From Gammaproteobacteria bacterium HGW-Gammaproteobacteria-15 (GTDB lineage Bacteria > Pseudomonadota > Gammaproteobacteria > Enterobacterales > Alteromonadaceae): a DNA stretch of 64,000 nt. Within the stretch, counting starts at the first letter, position 1, and each line of letters opens with the position of its first letter. The stretch covers positions 62,001-126,000 of the forward strand of contig PGZF01000007.1 in assembly GCA_002840125.1 (NCBI GenBank), written 5' to 3'. This document shows, piece by piece, positions 7,923 through 17,334 of the stretch. The position numbers and the translations under genes are program-made. A model generated the notes under the pieces. The model was not told the origin of the DNA, searched no databases, and was given only the letters and a program-made list of their open reading frames with translations.

Positions 7923-9233
7923 ATGATCCCGCAGGAAATTATTAAAACCAAACGTAGCGGCGGCACTTTAAGCCAGGCCGAAATTCAGCAGTTTGTCCGT
8001 GGTTTAACTGACGACAGCTTCAGTGAAGGCCAGGTGGCCGCATTGGCAATGGCCATTTACTTAAATGGCATGCAAACCGACGAAATTGTAGCGTTAACGC
8101 TGGCGATGCGCGATTCCGGTACAGTATTGAACTGGCAGGGAAAGTTAAACGGCCCGGTTGTGGATAAACACAGCACCGGTGGTGTCGGCGATAAAGTTAC
8201 CCTGATGCTGGCACCTATGGTAGCGGCTTGTGGTGCCTTTATGCCCAGTATTGCCGGCCGCGGTTTGGGCCATACCGGTGGCACCGTAGATAAGCTGGAA
8301 ACTATTCCCGGTTACAGTTGCACCCAACCGCTGGAAAAAATTCAACAGTTACTGCCGCAACTGGGGTGCGTTATCGTGGGCCAGAGCAGCCAGCTTGCTC
8401 CGGCCGACCGGCGTTTATATGCCATTCGTGATGTTACCGCTACAGTGGAGTCTATTCCGCTTATTACAGCGTCTATTTTATCGAAAAAGTTATCTGAAGG
8501 TTTAGATGCACTGGTAATGGACGTAAAAATTGGCAACGGCGCCATTATGCGTACCGTCGATGATGCCTCGGCACTGGCTAGCAGTATTGTTAATGTGGCC
8601 AATGGTGCTGGCGTGCCAACGCGGGCACTGCTAACCGATATGAACCAGATTTTAGGCACTACTGCCGGCAATGCGCTGGAAGTGATCGAGACGCTGGATT
8701 ATTTAACCGGCAAATACCGTGAGCCACGCTTGCATCAGGTGACGCTGGAGCTGGGCGCTAATATGCTGATGTTGGGTGGTTTATACCCAGACAAGGCGAG
8801 CGCTATTGCCGCACTGGAACATAGCTTAAGCTCGGGTAAAGCAGCTGAAATTTTTGCCAAAATGGTAGCAGCTTTAGGCGGCCCGGCTGATTTAATTGAA
8901 AAACCCCAGCACTATTTGGCCGTCGCGCCGGTGGTGCAGGATATTATCGCCCCCCAAAGCGGTTACCTGAATTACAACAATACTGTGGGCTTAGGTATGG
9001 CGGTAGTACGTTTGGGCGGTGGCCGTTCGCACCCCAGCCAGCAAATTGACCCGGCAGTAGGCTTTAGCCATATTCTGCCAACGGGTAGCAAGGTACAGCA
9101 GGGCGACGTGATTGCCAAAGTACATGCTGCCAGTAAAGATGCAGCAGTAGGCGCGGCAACGGAGTATCTGGCTGCACTGAGTGTAGCAAGCACGACAGCG
9201 CCGTATCCGCTGGTGCACCATACTATTGGTTGA
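7923..9233 (+). CDS. deoA: Thymidine phosphorylase
   Basis: 436 aa, close to E. coli DeoA (440). It cleaves thymidine and deoxyuridine with phosphate to the base and deoxyribose-1-phosphate. The phosphate/substrate signature DKHSTGGVGDKVTLMLAP is at about 80-97, followed by SIAGRGLGHTGGTVDKLE. The C-terminal domain ends with the family's SHILPTGSKVQQGDVIAKVHA region. It is translationally adjacent to cdd. No deoB, deoC or deoD accompanies it here. Confidence 0.95.
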   Translation: MIPQEIIKTKRSGGTLSQAEIQQFVRGLTDDSFSEGQVAALAMAIYLNGMQTDEIVALTLAMRDSGTVLNWQGKLNGPVVDKHSTGGVGDKVTLMLAPMVAACGAFMPSIAGRGLGHTGGTVDKLETIPGYSCTQPLEKIQQLLPQLGCVIVGQSSQLAPADRRLYAIRDVTATVESIPLITASILSKKLSEGLDALVMDVKIGNGAIMRTVDDASALASSIVNVANGAGVPTRALLTDMNQILGTTAGNALEVIETLDYLTGKYREPRLHQVTLELGANMLMLGGLYPDKASAIAALEHSLSSGKAAEIFAKMVAALGGPADLIEKPQHYLAVAPVVQDIIAPQSGYLNYNNTVGLGMAVVRLGGGRSHPSQQIDPAVGFSHILPTGSKVQQGDVIAKVHAASKDAAVGAATEYLAALSVASTTAPYPLVHHTIG

Positions 9234-9251
9234 GAGAATGGTTGAGAGAAT
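9228..9251. repeat. 12-bp perfect tandem duplication over the deoA stop
   Basis: GGTTGAGAGAAT is present twice back to back (9228-9239 and 9240-9251), followed by a further GGTTG. The deoA TGA lies in the first unit, so the duplication falls almost wholly in the 3' untranslated region. It looks like a recent slippage event. Confidence 0.9.
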
Positions 9252-9280
9252 GGTTGCGTGAGTGGCTGATTGACGTTGTG

Positions 9281-9319
9281 CCCCGTTATTGACTACAGTT
9301 AAACCAGTCAATAACGGGG
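9281..9319 (+). promoter_or_regulatory. Perfect 13-bp hairpin covering the ribosome-binding site of the next gene
   Basis: CCCCGTTATTGAC (9281-9293) and GTCAATAACGGGG (9307-9319) form a perfect 13-bp stem with a 13-nt loop. No T-run follows. The 3' arm ends in GGGG, 7 nt before the ATG at 9327, and this is the only Shine-Dalgarno-like sequence present. The structure would therefore hide the start region in any transcript reading through from deoA. It may also serve as a deoA terminator or mRNA 3'-end stabiliser. Confidence 0.7.
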
Positions 9320-9326
9320 TGCATCC

Positions 9327-10205
9327 ATGCTATTACGTTGTCTGCTTTTGCTGCTGGCCAGCAGTGCATACGCTAAGCCACAGCTTACCTGGCTGCAAAC
9401 CGACTGGCCGCCACATCAGATTGTCAGCGGCCCGTTTCAGGGCCAGGGTACCTTTGATTTACTACAACAACAGATTATGGCGTCATTGCCGCAGTTTAGC
9501 CATCAAACCCGTTTGGTTAGCCTGGCACGGTTGGAGCAGATTTTTCAGCAGTCAGAAACCGGTAGCTGTGCGCTAGGGACTTTATATTCAGAAGAACGTG
9601 CACAAAACCGGGTTTTCTCTGTACCTATGGCAGTAGGGCCTGCTGTAGCAGTGGGTTATATTGCCGGTAAACTGACGACACATCCAGCCATGCAGCCCGA
9701 TGGTGTTGATATTCGCATGCTGGCGTTGGATAAAACCATCCGGGGCGCGTTTCAACCCAACCGGTTATATCCCGACGTCATTGCGCCGCTGCTGCTGCAC
9801 CCCGACAGCAATCTGAGCAGCCACGCCTTTACCAGTGAGATCAATGCTGCAGGCTTGCTGGCGGGTAACCGGGTGGACTATGTGGTGGAGTATCCGGAGC
9901 GGATGCAGTATTACAACCAGTTGCTGCCTGAAACCGCTGTATTAGAGCACCGGGCGATAGTGGGCGCTAATGTTGCCAGTGTGTCTTATATTACCTGTAG
10001 CCAGGATAGTATAGGGCAGGCTGCAATCGAGGCGATAGATCAGGTATTGCCAGTGTTGTGGCAAAGTACGGAGTATTTGCAGGCGATGCAGCACTGGCTG
10101 GATAGCAGTGCCCAACGCCGGTTGAGCACTGATCTGCAGCACCTGCAGCAGACGTTAATGCAGCTTAAGCCGCGGCCGCACAATGCGGTTGATACGGGCC
10201 ACTAA
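9327..10205 (+). CDS. Periplasmic solute-binding-like protein (TIGR02285-type)
   Basis: 292 aa with a clear signal peptide ([16 protein letters not shown], then KPQ). The mature protein begins [13 protein letters not shown], the opening of a conserved proteobacterial group related to family 3 amino-acid-binding proteins but found without ABC transporter genes. There is no permease or ATPase nearby, so a transport role is unproven; a sensory or enzyme-inhibiting role is equally possible. The 3' end overlaps the convergent ndh gene by 51 bp, so the last 16 codons of this gene are antisense to ndh. Confidence 0.8.
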   Translation: MLLRCLLLLLASSAYAKPQLTWLQTDWPPHQIVSGPFQGQGTFDLLQQQIMASLPQFSHQTRLVSLARLEQIFQQSETGSCALGTLYSEERAQNRVFSVPMAVGPAVAVGYIAGKLTTHPAMQPDGVDIRMLALDKTIRGAFQPNRLYPDVIAPLLLHPDSNLSSHAFTSEINAAGLLAGNRVDYVVEYPERMQYYNQLLPETAVLEHRAIVGANVASVSYITCSQDSIGQAAIEAIDQVLPVLWQSTEYLQAMQHWLDSSAQRRLSTDLQHLQQTLMQLKPRPHNAVDTGH

Positions 10206-11450
10206 ACTGATCACCAGCATTTTTATCCAGCCGTGCAGCGCAACCTGATGCATACGGTACAACGAGATATAAGCCAGCCGGGCAATACGGCCTTCTATCA
10301 TCATGGCGCCACCAACTAAGTTGCCCATTAAACTGCCGACAGTACCAAAACGGCTGAGTGAAATGAGCGAGCCGTGATCTTTATAGCTAAAGTCGCGCAG
10401 GGGTTTAGCATTTAACTCAGCCAGAATATTAGTGGCAACCAGGCTGGCCATCTGGTGTGCCGATTGCGCCCTTGGCGGTACCCATTTATTGTCTGGCAGC
10501 GGGTAACCGGCACAATCGCCAATGGCGTAAATGCGGTTATCCAGCGTGGTTTGCAGCTTACTGTTTACCACTAGCTGATTGATGCGGTTATTTTCCAGCC
10601 CGTCGAGCTGATGCAGAAAATCCGGTGCTTTAATCCCGGCAGCCCACACCATCAATTCAGCATCCAGACGCTCATCGCCTAATTGCAGCCCGTTGGCATC
10701 GGCTGCGGTCACTTTTGTACTGGTGCGCACATGCACACCCAGCTTTTGCAGCTCTTTTAAGGCTGCAGCGGCGATTCGTTCTGGTAGCGCGGGCAGAATA
10801 CGCGGCCCGGCTTCTATTACACTGATATTCAGCCGGCCTTTACGTAAATCGGCAAAGCCATATAAATTCAGTTCTGCTGCGGCATGATATAACTCGGCGG
10901 CCAGTTCAACCCCGGTAGCACCGGCGCCCACTATAGCGATATTTAATTTATCTTTGGGGTGGCCGGGTGAATTCAGCTTTAAATAGGCACCCAGCAAATG
11001 GCGCTGAAAACGCTGCGCCTGGGACGGGCTGTCTAAAAAAATACAATGCTCAGCCACACCCGGCGTATTAAAGTGGTTAGATACACTACCAATGGCCAGT
11101 ACCAGATAGTCATAGGCCAGCTCACGCGCCGCCAGTACCTCTTCGCCATCATCGGCATATACCGGCGCTAAAGTAACAGTTTTTTGCTGCCGGTTCAGGC
11201 CGTAAAAGCTACCGAGCTGAAAATCAAAACCGTGGGTTGCGGCATGGGCCCGGTAACTAAGCTGATCAATTTCCACGTCCAGTGTGCCGGTGGCAACTTC
11301 ATGCAGCAGCGGTTTCCAGATATGGGTTTGGTTGCGGTCAATCAGGGTGATATGCGCTTTGTCTTTACGGCCAAGTTTATTGCCTAAGCGGGTTGCCAGC
11401 TCAAGGCCGCCGGCCCCTCCGCCAATAACCACTATGCGCGGGCGTGTCAT
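10155..11450 (-). CDS. ndh: NADH dehydrogenase, type II (NDH-2)
   Basis: 431-aa membrane-associated flavoenzyme that passes electrons from NADH to quinone without pumping protons. The FAD-binding Rossmann motif [13 protein letters not shown] is at residues 6-18 and the NADH-binding motif [14 protein letters not shown] is in the middle. The segment [11 protein letters not shown] is the second FAD contact. The C-terminal 40 residues are basic and amphipathic, suiting membrane attachment. E. coli Ndh is 434 aa. The gene stands alone and overlaps its convergent neighbour. Confidence 0.93.
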   Translation of the reverse strand: MTRPRIVVIGGGAGGLELATRLGNKLGRKDKAHITLIDRNQTHIWKPLLHEVATGTLDVEIDQLSYRAHAATHGFDFQLGSFYGLNRQQKTVTLAPVYADDGEEVLAARELAYDYLVLAIGSVSNHFNTPGVAEHCIFLDSPSQAQRFQRHLLGAYLKLNSPGHPKDKLNIAIVGAGATGVELAAELYHAAAELNLYGFADLRKGRLNISVIEAGPRILPALPERIAAAALKELQKLGVHVRTSTKVTAADANGLQLGDERLDAELMVWAAGIKAPDFLHQLDGLENNRINQLVVNSKLQTTLDNRIYAIGDCAGYPLPDNKWVPPRAQSAHQMASLVATNILAELNAKPLRDFSYKDHGSLISLSRFGTVGSLMGNLVGGAMMIEGRIARLAYISLYRMHQVALHGWIKMLVISLVARINRIVRPRLKLH

Positions 11451-11510
11451 ATGCTATTTCCTTCTGTGAAAAATAAAGCAGTACAACGTCTTGCCGTTAA
11501 ACCACAGGCA

Positions 11511-11538
11511 AGAAAAAACCGGCACGAAGGCCGGTTTT
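11511..11538 (-). terminator. Rho-independent terminator of rho
   Basis: The inverted repeat AAAACCGGC (11515-11523) / GCCGGTTTT (11530-11538) has a 6-nt loop and, on the minus strand, is followed by T-rich sequence (TTTTTTCTT counting the stem end). It lies just after the rho stop codon and precedes ndh on the same strand. Confidence 0.85.
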
Positions 11539-11543
11539 GTCAG

Positions 11544-12809
11544 TTAACTTTTTTGCCGTTTCATGGCATCGAAGAACTCGTCGTTGGTTTTGGTCATCAA
11601 CAGACGGTCTATCAAAAACTCCATACACTCGGTTTCATCCATCGGGTGCAGAATTTTGCGCAGGATCCACATCTTCTGCAGCTCTTCAGATGAAGCCAGC
11701 AGTTCTTCCCGGCGGGTGCCGGAGCGGTTAAATTCAATGGCCGGGAATACCCGACGCTCAGCAATTTTACGCGACAGGTGCAGTTCCATATTACCTGTAC
11801 CTTTAAACTCTTCGTAAATCACTTCGTCCATCTTCGAACCGGTATCTACCAGCGCAGTAGCGATAATGGTTAAGCTGCCGCCTTCTTCAACATTACGTGC
11901 CGCACCAAAGAAACGTTTCGGTTTGTGTAGAGCGTTGGCGTCGACACCACCGGTTAATACCTTGCCTGAGCTTGGAATAACGGTGTTGTAGGCGCGGGCT
12001 AAACGGGTAATAGAGTCAAGCAGGATAATAACGTCTTTTTTGTGCTCAACCAGACGTTTGGCTTTTTCAATCACCATTTCAGCAACCTGCACGTGGCGGC
12101 TGGCTGGTTCATCGAAGGTTGAGGCGATCACTTCGCCTTTCACCAGCCGTTGCATCTCGGTTACTTCTTCCGGCCGCTCGTCGATCAGCAATACCATTAA
12201 CACGCAATCCGGATGGTTAGCGGCAATAGACTGAGCAATATTTTGCAGCAAAATGGTTTTACCGGCTTTTGGCGGCGCCACAATTAAGCCGCGCTGGCCT
12301 TTACCGATAGGGGAAGCTAAATCCAGTACCCGGGCGGTAATATCTTCGCGGCTGCCGTTACCACGCTCCATGCGTAAACGTGAGTTAGCATGCAGTGGGG
12401 TTAAGTTTTCAAATAAAATCTTGTTGCGTGCTTGCTCCGGGCGGCCGAAGTTAACTTCGTTTACCTTTAACAGTGCAAAGTAGCGCTCGCCTTCTTTGGG
12501 CGGGCGGATTAAACCGGAAATGCTGTCACCGGTGCGCAGGTTAAAGCGGCGGATCTGGCTGGGTGAAACGTAAATGTCGTCCGGGCCAGCTAAGTAAGAG
12601 CTATCGCTGGAGCGCAGAAAACCAAAACCGTCCTGCAGGATTTCCAGACAACCATCACCGAAAATTTCTTCGCCGTTCTTGGCGTGGGATTTTAAAATGG
12701 CGAAAATAATGTCCTGTTTGCGCAGGCGGGCCATATTTTCCTGGCCCATAGACTCAGCCAATTCAACCAGCTCGCTAATTGGCTTCAGTTTCAGTTCTGT
12801 TAAATGCAT
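11544..12809 (-). CDS. rho: Transcription termination factor Rho
   Basis: 421 aa, almost colinear with E. coli Rho (419). The start at 12809 is set by homology ([19 protein letters not shown]); the open frame runs 30 codons further upstream without family similarity. The N-terminal RNA-binding region includes [20 protein letters not shown]. The ATPase core has the Walker A segment VAPPKAGKT and Walker [17 protein letters not shown]. The hexameric helicase ends untranslated transcripts. A leader of about 160 nt separates it from the trxA terminator, which is where Rho autoregulation acts in E. coli. Confidence 0.97.
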   Translation of the reverse strand: MHLTELKLKPISELVELAESMGQENMARLRKQDIIFAILKSHAKNGEEIFGDGCLEILQDGFGFLRSSDSSYLAGPDDIYVSPSQIRRFNLRTGDSISGLIRPPKEGERYFALLKVNEVNFGRPEQARNKILFENLTPLHANSRLRMERGNGSREDITARVLDLASPIGKGQRGLIVAPPKAGKTILLQNIAQSIAANHPDCVLMVLLIDERPEEVTEMQRLVKGEVIASTFDEPASRHVQVAEMVIEKAKRLVEHKKDVIILLDSITRLARAYNTVIPSSGKVLTGGVDANALHKPKRFFGAARNVEEGGSLTIIATALVDTGSKMDEVIYEEFKGTGNMELHLSRKIAERRVFPAIEFNRSGTRREELLASSEELQKMWILRKILHPMDETECMEFLIDRLLMTKTNDEFFDAMKRQKS

Positions 12810-12968
12810 ATTGATTGGGTTTCTTGTTGATATATAAACAGGGTAATGCTTATCGGTTCGATAAAAATAAGGTTTGGAAGTGGTTTTTTCGACAGACAAG
12901 CGTGGTTTAGAACGTTTAATTGGCTACACAATAGCAGTTGGCTATTGGTGCGTCCAGCGTTGAAACAG

Positions 12969-12997
12969 AAAAAGGCGTATAAAAATACGCCTTTTTT
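12969..12997 (-). terminator. Intrinsic terminator of trxA
   Basis: An AAAAAGGCGTA / TACGCCTTTTT inverted repeat (12969-12979 and 12986-12996) with a 6-nt loop is flanked by A and T runs on both sides. It can end minus-strand trxA transcripts 10 nt after the stop codon, and marks the upstream edge of the rho leader. Confidence 0.85.
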
Positions 12998-13005
12998 CAA
13001 TTTAT

Positions 13006-13332
13006 TCAGATGTTACCGTCAAGAAACTCTTTTAACTGAGTTTTCGACAGGGCTCCAACCTTAGTGGCAGCAACCTGACCGTTTTTAAATAACAGCAGGG
13101 TAGGAATACCACGAATACCGAATTTTGGTGGCGTGTTCGGGTTGTGGTCAATATTCACTTTAGCCACTGTTACTTTACCGGCATATTCTTTTGCCACGTC
13201 TTCCAGAATAGGAGCGATCATTTTACATGGACCACACCATTCCGCCCAGAAATCGACTAAAACCGGTGCATCGGCTTTTAGCACGTCGGTTTCAAAACTG
13301 TCATCAGAAACCTGTAAAATATTTTCGCTCAT
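13006..13332 (-). CDS. trxA: Thioredoxin 1
   Basis: 108 aa, the standard thioredoxin length. The redox motif is WCGPC in [15 protein letters not shown], with the cis-proline loop [11 protein letters not shown]. The start at 13332 ([13 protein letters not shown]) has GGAG upstream and matches E. coli TrxA spacing; the reading frame continues 12 codons further up without similarity. It is a cytoplasmic general disulfide reductant. The order trxA-rho, with rhlB divergent, is the usual gammaproteobacterial arrangement. Confidence 0.97.
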   Translation of the reverse strand: MSENILQVSDDSFETDVLKADAPVLVDFWAEWCGPCKMIAPILEDVAKEYAGKVTVAKVNIDHNPNTPPKFGIRGIPTLLLFKNGQVAATKVGALSKTQLKEFLDGNI

Positions 13333-13434
13333 TAATGTCTCCGCTAGTACGATGCAGCCCGGCTGCAAAAAAGTGTTATCAATTTAAACGTGGCTGTTCC
13401 TTATTGCAAGCGTAACGGTTATGCTTAGCGCCGT

Positions 13435-14721
13435 ATGAATAAAACACACTTAACTTCGCATAAATTCGCCGATTTCGCATTGGCGCCACAGGTTCTTGAC
13501 GCGTTAACCGCGCAAGGTTACGGCTATTGTACGCCCATTCAGGCCCAATGTTTACCACTAGCGCTAGCCGGGAAAGATATTGCCGGCCAGGCCCAAACGG
13601 GTACGGGTAAAACACTGGCGTTCTTAACCGCTACTTTCCACCATTTACTTACCCATGAGCCCAAAGGTTCTGGTCAGCCGCGTGCCATTATTATGGCTCC
13701 TACGCGTGAACTGGCGGTACAGATCCATCAGGACGCAAAAATACTGGCTGATAAAGCCGGTTTACGTCTTGGCTTAATTTATGGGGGCGAAGGGTACGAT
13801 ACTCAACGCCAGCTGTTGGAAAATGGCGTAGATATTTTAATTGGTACCACAGGTCGCTTAATAGATTATTTAAAGCAGGGCTTGTACGACTTATCCCAAA
13901 TTCAGGTAGTGGTGCTGGACGAAGCTGATCGCATGTTCGATTTGGGCTTTATTAAAGACATCCGCTTTATGTTTAACCGTATGCCGCCGGCGACAGAGCG
14001 CTTAAGCTTGTTGTTCTCAGCTACCTTGTCTTATAAGGTACAGGAACTGGCGTTTGAAAAAATGAACCAACCGGTGCATATCCATATTGCGCCGGAAGAA
14101 ATGACCGGTAGCCGTATCAGCGAAGAGCTTTTTTATCCGTCAGACGAACATAAACTGCCATTGCTGTTAACGCTGATGGAAGAAGAGTGGCCGGATAAAG
14201 CCATTGTATTTGCTAACACCAAACACTGGTGTGAAGAAGTACACGCCTGGCTGGAGGCTGATGGCCACCGTGTTGGTTTACTTACCGGTGATGTGATCCA
14301 GAAAAAACGCCTGCGCATTTTAGAGGATTTCACCAGTGGCAAGCTGGATATTCTGGTCGCCACAGACGTTGCTGCGCGTGGGTTGCATATTCCTAAAGTA
14401 AGTCATGTATTTAACTACGACTTACCGGACGACTGTGAAGACTATGTACACCGCATTGGCCGTACCGGCCGGGCCGGTGAAAGCGGTAAAGCCATTAGCT
14501 TTGCCTGCGAGCGTTATGCGCTTAACCTGACAGCGATTGAAGACTATATTCGTCATGCTGTGCCGGTAAGCCAGTACGATGCCAGCGCCCTGCTGGATGA
14601 TATTAAAACGCCGAAGCCGCGGGTTCGCCGCCGCGCCGGTCAGGCCAGAACCGGCAGTCGTAGTGGCCCGGGCGGACGTAGCAGTAATGGCGCAAGAGCT
14701 CCTCGCAACCGTCCTCGTTAA
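13435..14721 (+). CDS. rhlB: ATP-dependent RNA helicase RhlB
   Basis: 428-aa DEAD-box helicase; in relatives it is a component of the RNA degradosome that unwinds RNA for RNase E and PNPase. The Q motif region is [14 protein letters not shown]. Motif I is [10 protein letters not shown] (51-60), motif II is DEAD (162-165), then come [18 protein letters not shown] and [10 protein letters not shown]. The C-terminal tail is basic and Arg/Gly/Ser-rich, typical of RhlB. Divergent from trxA, as in E. coli. Confidence 0.95.
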   Translation: MNKTHLTSHKFADFALAPQVLDALTAQGYGYCTPIQAQCLPLALAGKDIAGQAQTGTGKTLAFLTATFHHLLTHEPKGSGQPRAIIMAPTRELAVQIHQDAKILADKAGLRLGLIYGGEGYDTQRQLLENGVDILIGTTGRLIDYLKQGLYDLSQIQVVVLDEADRMFDLGFIKDIRFMFNRMPPATERLSLLFSATLSYKVQELAFEKMNQPVHIHIAPEEMTGSRISEELFYPSDEHKLPLLLTLMEEEWPDKAIVFANTKHWCEEVHAWLEADGHRVGLLTGDVIQKKRLRILEDFTSGKLDILVATDVAARGLHIPKVSHVFNYDLPDDCEDYVHRIGRTGRAGESGKAISFACERYALNLTAIEDYIRHAVPVSQYDASALLDDIKTPKPRVRRRAGQARTGSRSGPGGRSSNGARAPRNRPR

Positions 14722-16228
14722 TCCGGCGCTGTCTGCCGACCAATCACCGCATCAGGATATCTATGCGGTGATTGATCTTGGCTCAAACAGCTTCCATATG
14801 CTGATGGTTAAGGTTGTTGGTGGCTCGGTGCAGGTTATAGGCCGGGTAAAACGCAAAGTACGCCTGGCCGCCGGTTTAAATGAAAACCTGGTACTTAGCC
14901 GCAAAGCGATGAAACGCGGCTGGGAATGTTTAGCCTTGTTTGCTGAACGTTTGCAGGATATCCCGCCGCAAAATATCCGTATTGTTGGCACTGCTACATT
15001 GCGGCTGGCAAAAAATGTTAAAACCTTCCTCAAAGAAGCCGAGGCCATTTTAGGCCAGAAAGTGACGGTGATCAGCGGTGAAGACGAAGCCCGCATTATT
15101 TATCTTGGTGTAGCCCACACTTCAAACAGTGACAGCAACCGGCTGGTGATCGACATTGGTGGCGCCAGTACTGAAGTGGTGATTGGCGCCGGTTTCACGC
15201 CGCAACTGTTGTCCAGCCTGAATATGGGTTGTGTCACTTATCTGGAACGCTATTTCAGTGACGACGAGCTCAGTGAAGATAATTTTAGCCAGGCCATAGC
15301 TGCAGCAGAGCAAGAGGCGGCATCTATTGCCGAGCAGTACCGGCAAACCGGCTGGCAACTGGCAGTAGGTGCATCCGGTACTGTGCAGGCGATGCAGGAA
15401 ATACTGGTTGCTCAGGGCAAAGATGAAGTAATTACCTTAAGCCGGCTGGAAGATATTATGCAGCAGGCGCTGGCGTGTGGCCGGATGGAGCAATTGACCA
15501 TTGTTGGCCTGGCACAAGAGCGTAAGCAGGTATTCCCGTCCGGGCTGGCTATTTTAATTGCGTTGTTCCGTAAGCTGCATATCAGTGGTATGACATTGTC
15601 TGGCGGTGCGTTGCGTGAGGGCGTGTTGTACAGCATGTTACCGCAACTGCAACATACTGATGTACGCAACCGTACTGTTGCCAGTTTGATGGTGCGCTAT
15701 TTTATCGACCAGCGCCATGCCGAGCGGGTAGCAGAAATGGCCTGCGAGCTGGCCAATCAGTTACAAAGCCGCTGGGATCTGCAGAAGTTTGAAGGCCACA
15801 GCATGCTCAGAAGTGGTGCTTTACTGCATGAACTGGGCTTACTGATCGAATATAAAAATCACCATCATCATGGTGCTTATATTATTAATCATTCCGATTT
15901 GCCCGGTTTTACCCGCGCCCAGCAGCAACTGGTGATGGCGCTGGTGCATAACCACCGGGCTGATATCAGCCGCGAAATTATTGCCCGCCAAACTATGACA
16001 TCAGTGCTGCTAACGGTACGTTTAACACGTATTTTACGCCTGGCAGTGATTTTATCTATGCGGCGGCGGCATGAAGTATTGCCGCAGGTAAATATCAGCA
16101 GCAAAGGCGAGCAATTAACGCTGAAAATGCCGGAAGGTTGGCTGGATCAGCATCCGCTGATGCGGGCTGAACTGGAGCAGGAAATGCAGTACCAGCAACA
16201 AACTGGCTGGGAACTCATTATAAAGTAA
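14687..16228 (+). CDS. gppA: Guanosine-5'-triphosphate,3'-diphosphate pyrophosphatase (Ppx/GppA)
   Basis: 513 aa with the ASKHA phosphate motifs of the Ppx/GppA family: [11 protein letters not shown] near residue 30 and [14 protein letters not shown] in the middle. The C-terminal HD-like helical domain follows ([12 protein letters not shown]). It converts pppGpp to ppGpp and may act on polyphosphate. The ATG at 14687 overlaps rhlB by 35 bp in another frame; the frame is open further up into rhlB but without family similarity. The first about 25 residues are extra relative to E. coli GppA, so a later non-ATG start cannot be excluded. Confidence 0.9.
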   Translation: MAQELLATVLVNPALSADQSPHQDIYAVIDLGSNSFHMLMVKVVGGSVQVIGRVKRKVRLAAGLNENLVLSRKAMKRGWECLALFAERLQDIPPQNIRIVGTATLRLAKNVKTFLKEAEAILGQKVTVISGEDEARIIYLGVAHTSNSDSNRLVIDIGGASTEVVIGAGFTPQLLSSLNMGCVTYLERYFSDDELSEDNFSQAIAAAEQEAASIAEQYRQTGWQLAVGASGTVQAMQEILVAQGKDEVITLSRLEDIMQQALACGRMEQLTIVGLAQERKQVFPSGLAILIALFRKLHISGMTLSGGALREGVLYSMLPQLQHTDVRNRTVASLMVRYFIDQRHAERVAEMACELANQLQSRWDLQKFEGHSMLRSGALLHELGLLIEYKNHHHHGAYIINHSDLPGFTRAQQQLVMALVHNHRADISREIIARQTMTSVLLTVRLTRILRLAVILSMRRRHEVLPQVNISSKGEQLTLKMPEGWLDQHPLMRAELEQEMQYQQQTGWELIIK

Positions 16229-16346
16229 GCGCTGCTGGCCGGGTAAATATTACCGCAAAGCGTGTAATTTTTGCGCAGCAGCCCGCTGCCAAAAGTTATG
16301 GCGACGGGCCGCTAAACAAGCGCTGACACATCTGGACTGCTCATTT

Positions 16347-16940
16347 TTACGGTATGATACCGCATGCGATCGGGCTGCCGCTGCTACCAGAAGGCGAGGT
16401 CGTGTAGTCATCAGCTTGCTGATGCACCACCAGAGTTCTGTCTTTTACATCCTCCAGTTTCATCCGTCCGGCAGTCACTTCCTGCTGGTTGCCGTTGCTA
16501 TCAACACGAATCATCGGTAAGTCGCCAAGGTGGCCTTGTCCGTCCGGGCCGGCATGCTGGTTAGTATCCGCCGGGTCCAGATGGCCGCCAGCACTGGCAG
16601 CTGCCTGCCGTTCGCCATCTTTTATTGCGGGCTCACAACTGGGGTTCTGGTGGACATGAAAACCATGTTCCCCCGCCTGCAATCCCTTTAACTCTGGCTT
16701 AAACACCAAGCCGTCAGCTGTTTCAGTGATGGTAATGGTTCCGGTATTGTCACCCACACCGTCTGCAGTAACTTTATTCATCCGTACTTTAACGCTGTTG
16801 TCGGTTTGTTCGCCAGCATTGCCGGGCACTGGTGCCGGTGTGCTAACACCACTTGGCGCCGAGGGTGGGTTTGGATCCGGGTTGCAGCCCAGTAACAGGC
16901 CTGCAGCAAGTAACGGCAAGGGCAATATCCGCAGTTTCAT
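16347..16940 (-). CDS. sodC: Cu/Zn superoxide dismutase-like lipoprotein
   Basis: 197 aa with a lipoprotein signal (lipobox LLLGC, Cys19) and a low-complexity Pro/Ser linker. The SodC barrel follows. Metal ligands are all present: H95 and H97 (GFHVHQNP), H120 (GGHLDP), H129, H137 and D140 (GHLGDLP) and H173 (VVHQQ), with C102/C193 for the structural disulfide. The usual active-site arginine before the ACG motif is replaced by proline (GSPIACG), and the electrostatic loop is diverged. Strong AAGGAGG site before the ATG. Expected in the periplasm on the membrane; dismutase activity may be reduced. Confidence 0.88.
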   Translation of the reverse strand: MKLRILPLPLLAAGLLLGCNPDPNPPSAPSGVSTPAPVPGNAGEQTDNSVKVRMNKVTADGVGDNTGTITITETADGLVFKPELKGLQAGEHGFHVHQNPSCEPAIKDGERQAAASAGGHLDPADTNQHAGPDGQGHLGDLPMIRVDSNGNQQEVTAGRMKLEDVKDRTLVVHQQADDYTTSPSGSSGSPIACGIIP

Positions 16941-17085
16941 AATAACCTCCTTCAGTATCGGGTATGTAACAACAACTACTGCTGGTGGGTTGCAAATTCA
17001 GCGCCAACACTGGTCGCAGCAAAAATGGCATGAGCTTTGCCTTTTAACAGAAACAGCAAATTGTGCCGCCAACAGGAGACATGTT

Positions 17086-17313
17086 ATGCCTTATAACAAG
17101 CGCAGCGAATTGCCCGATAGCGTAAAGGACACTTTACCTGCCCATGCACAGGATATTTATCAGGCAGCGTTTAACAATGCCTGGGACGAATATGCCGATC
17201 CGGATAAGCGCCGTGGTGACGACGGCCGGGAAGAGGTAGCCCATAAAGTAGCCTGGGCAGCGGTAAAGCAGAGTTATGAAAAGAATGAGGCGGGGAAATG
17301 GGTGAAAAAGTAA
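17086..17313 (+). CDS. chaB: ChaB family protein
   Basis: 75 aa beginning MPYNKRSELPDSVKDTLP, the hallmark start of ChaB proteins, with the conserved middle NAWDEYADPDKRRGD and a lysine-rich end. An AGGAG lies 7 nt before the ATG at 17086; the longer reading upstream of it is antisense to sodC and not real. ChaB was named a cation-transport regulator from its linkage with chaA in E. coli, but the molecular role is unknown. There is no chaA here. It ends 21 bp before pip. Confidence 0.92.
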   Translation: MPYNKRSELPDSVKDTLPAHAQDIYQAAFNNAWDEYADPDKRRGDDGREEVAHKVAWAAVKQSYEKNEAGKWVKK

Positions 17314-17334
17314 CTGATATTGCACGGAGCCCGA

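Noticed and set aside
10155-10205. Frameshift or misassembly where two convergent genes overlap by 51 bp
   Set aside because: Both frames stay open with plausible C-termini (the NDH-2 basic tail and the binding-protein end), so a true tail-to-tail overlap is the simpler reading.
12800-13000. A 66-codon frame in the rho leader that could be a RhoL-like leader peptide
   Set aside because: It begins at the trxA terminator, has no clear ribosome-binding site, runs into the rho start in another frame and shows no similarity to E. coli RhoL.
16726-17085. N-terminal extension of the ChaB reading frame
   Set aside because: It is antisense to sodC, lacks ChaB similarity, and a good AGGAG precedes the ATG at 17086.
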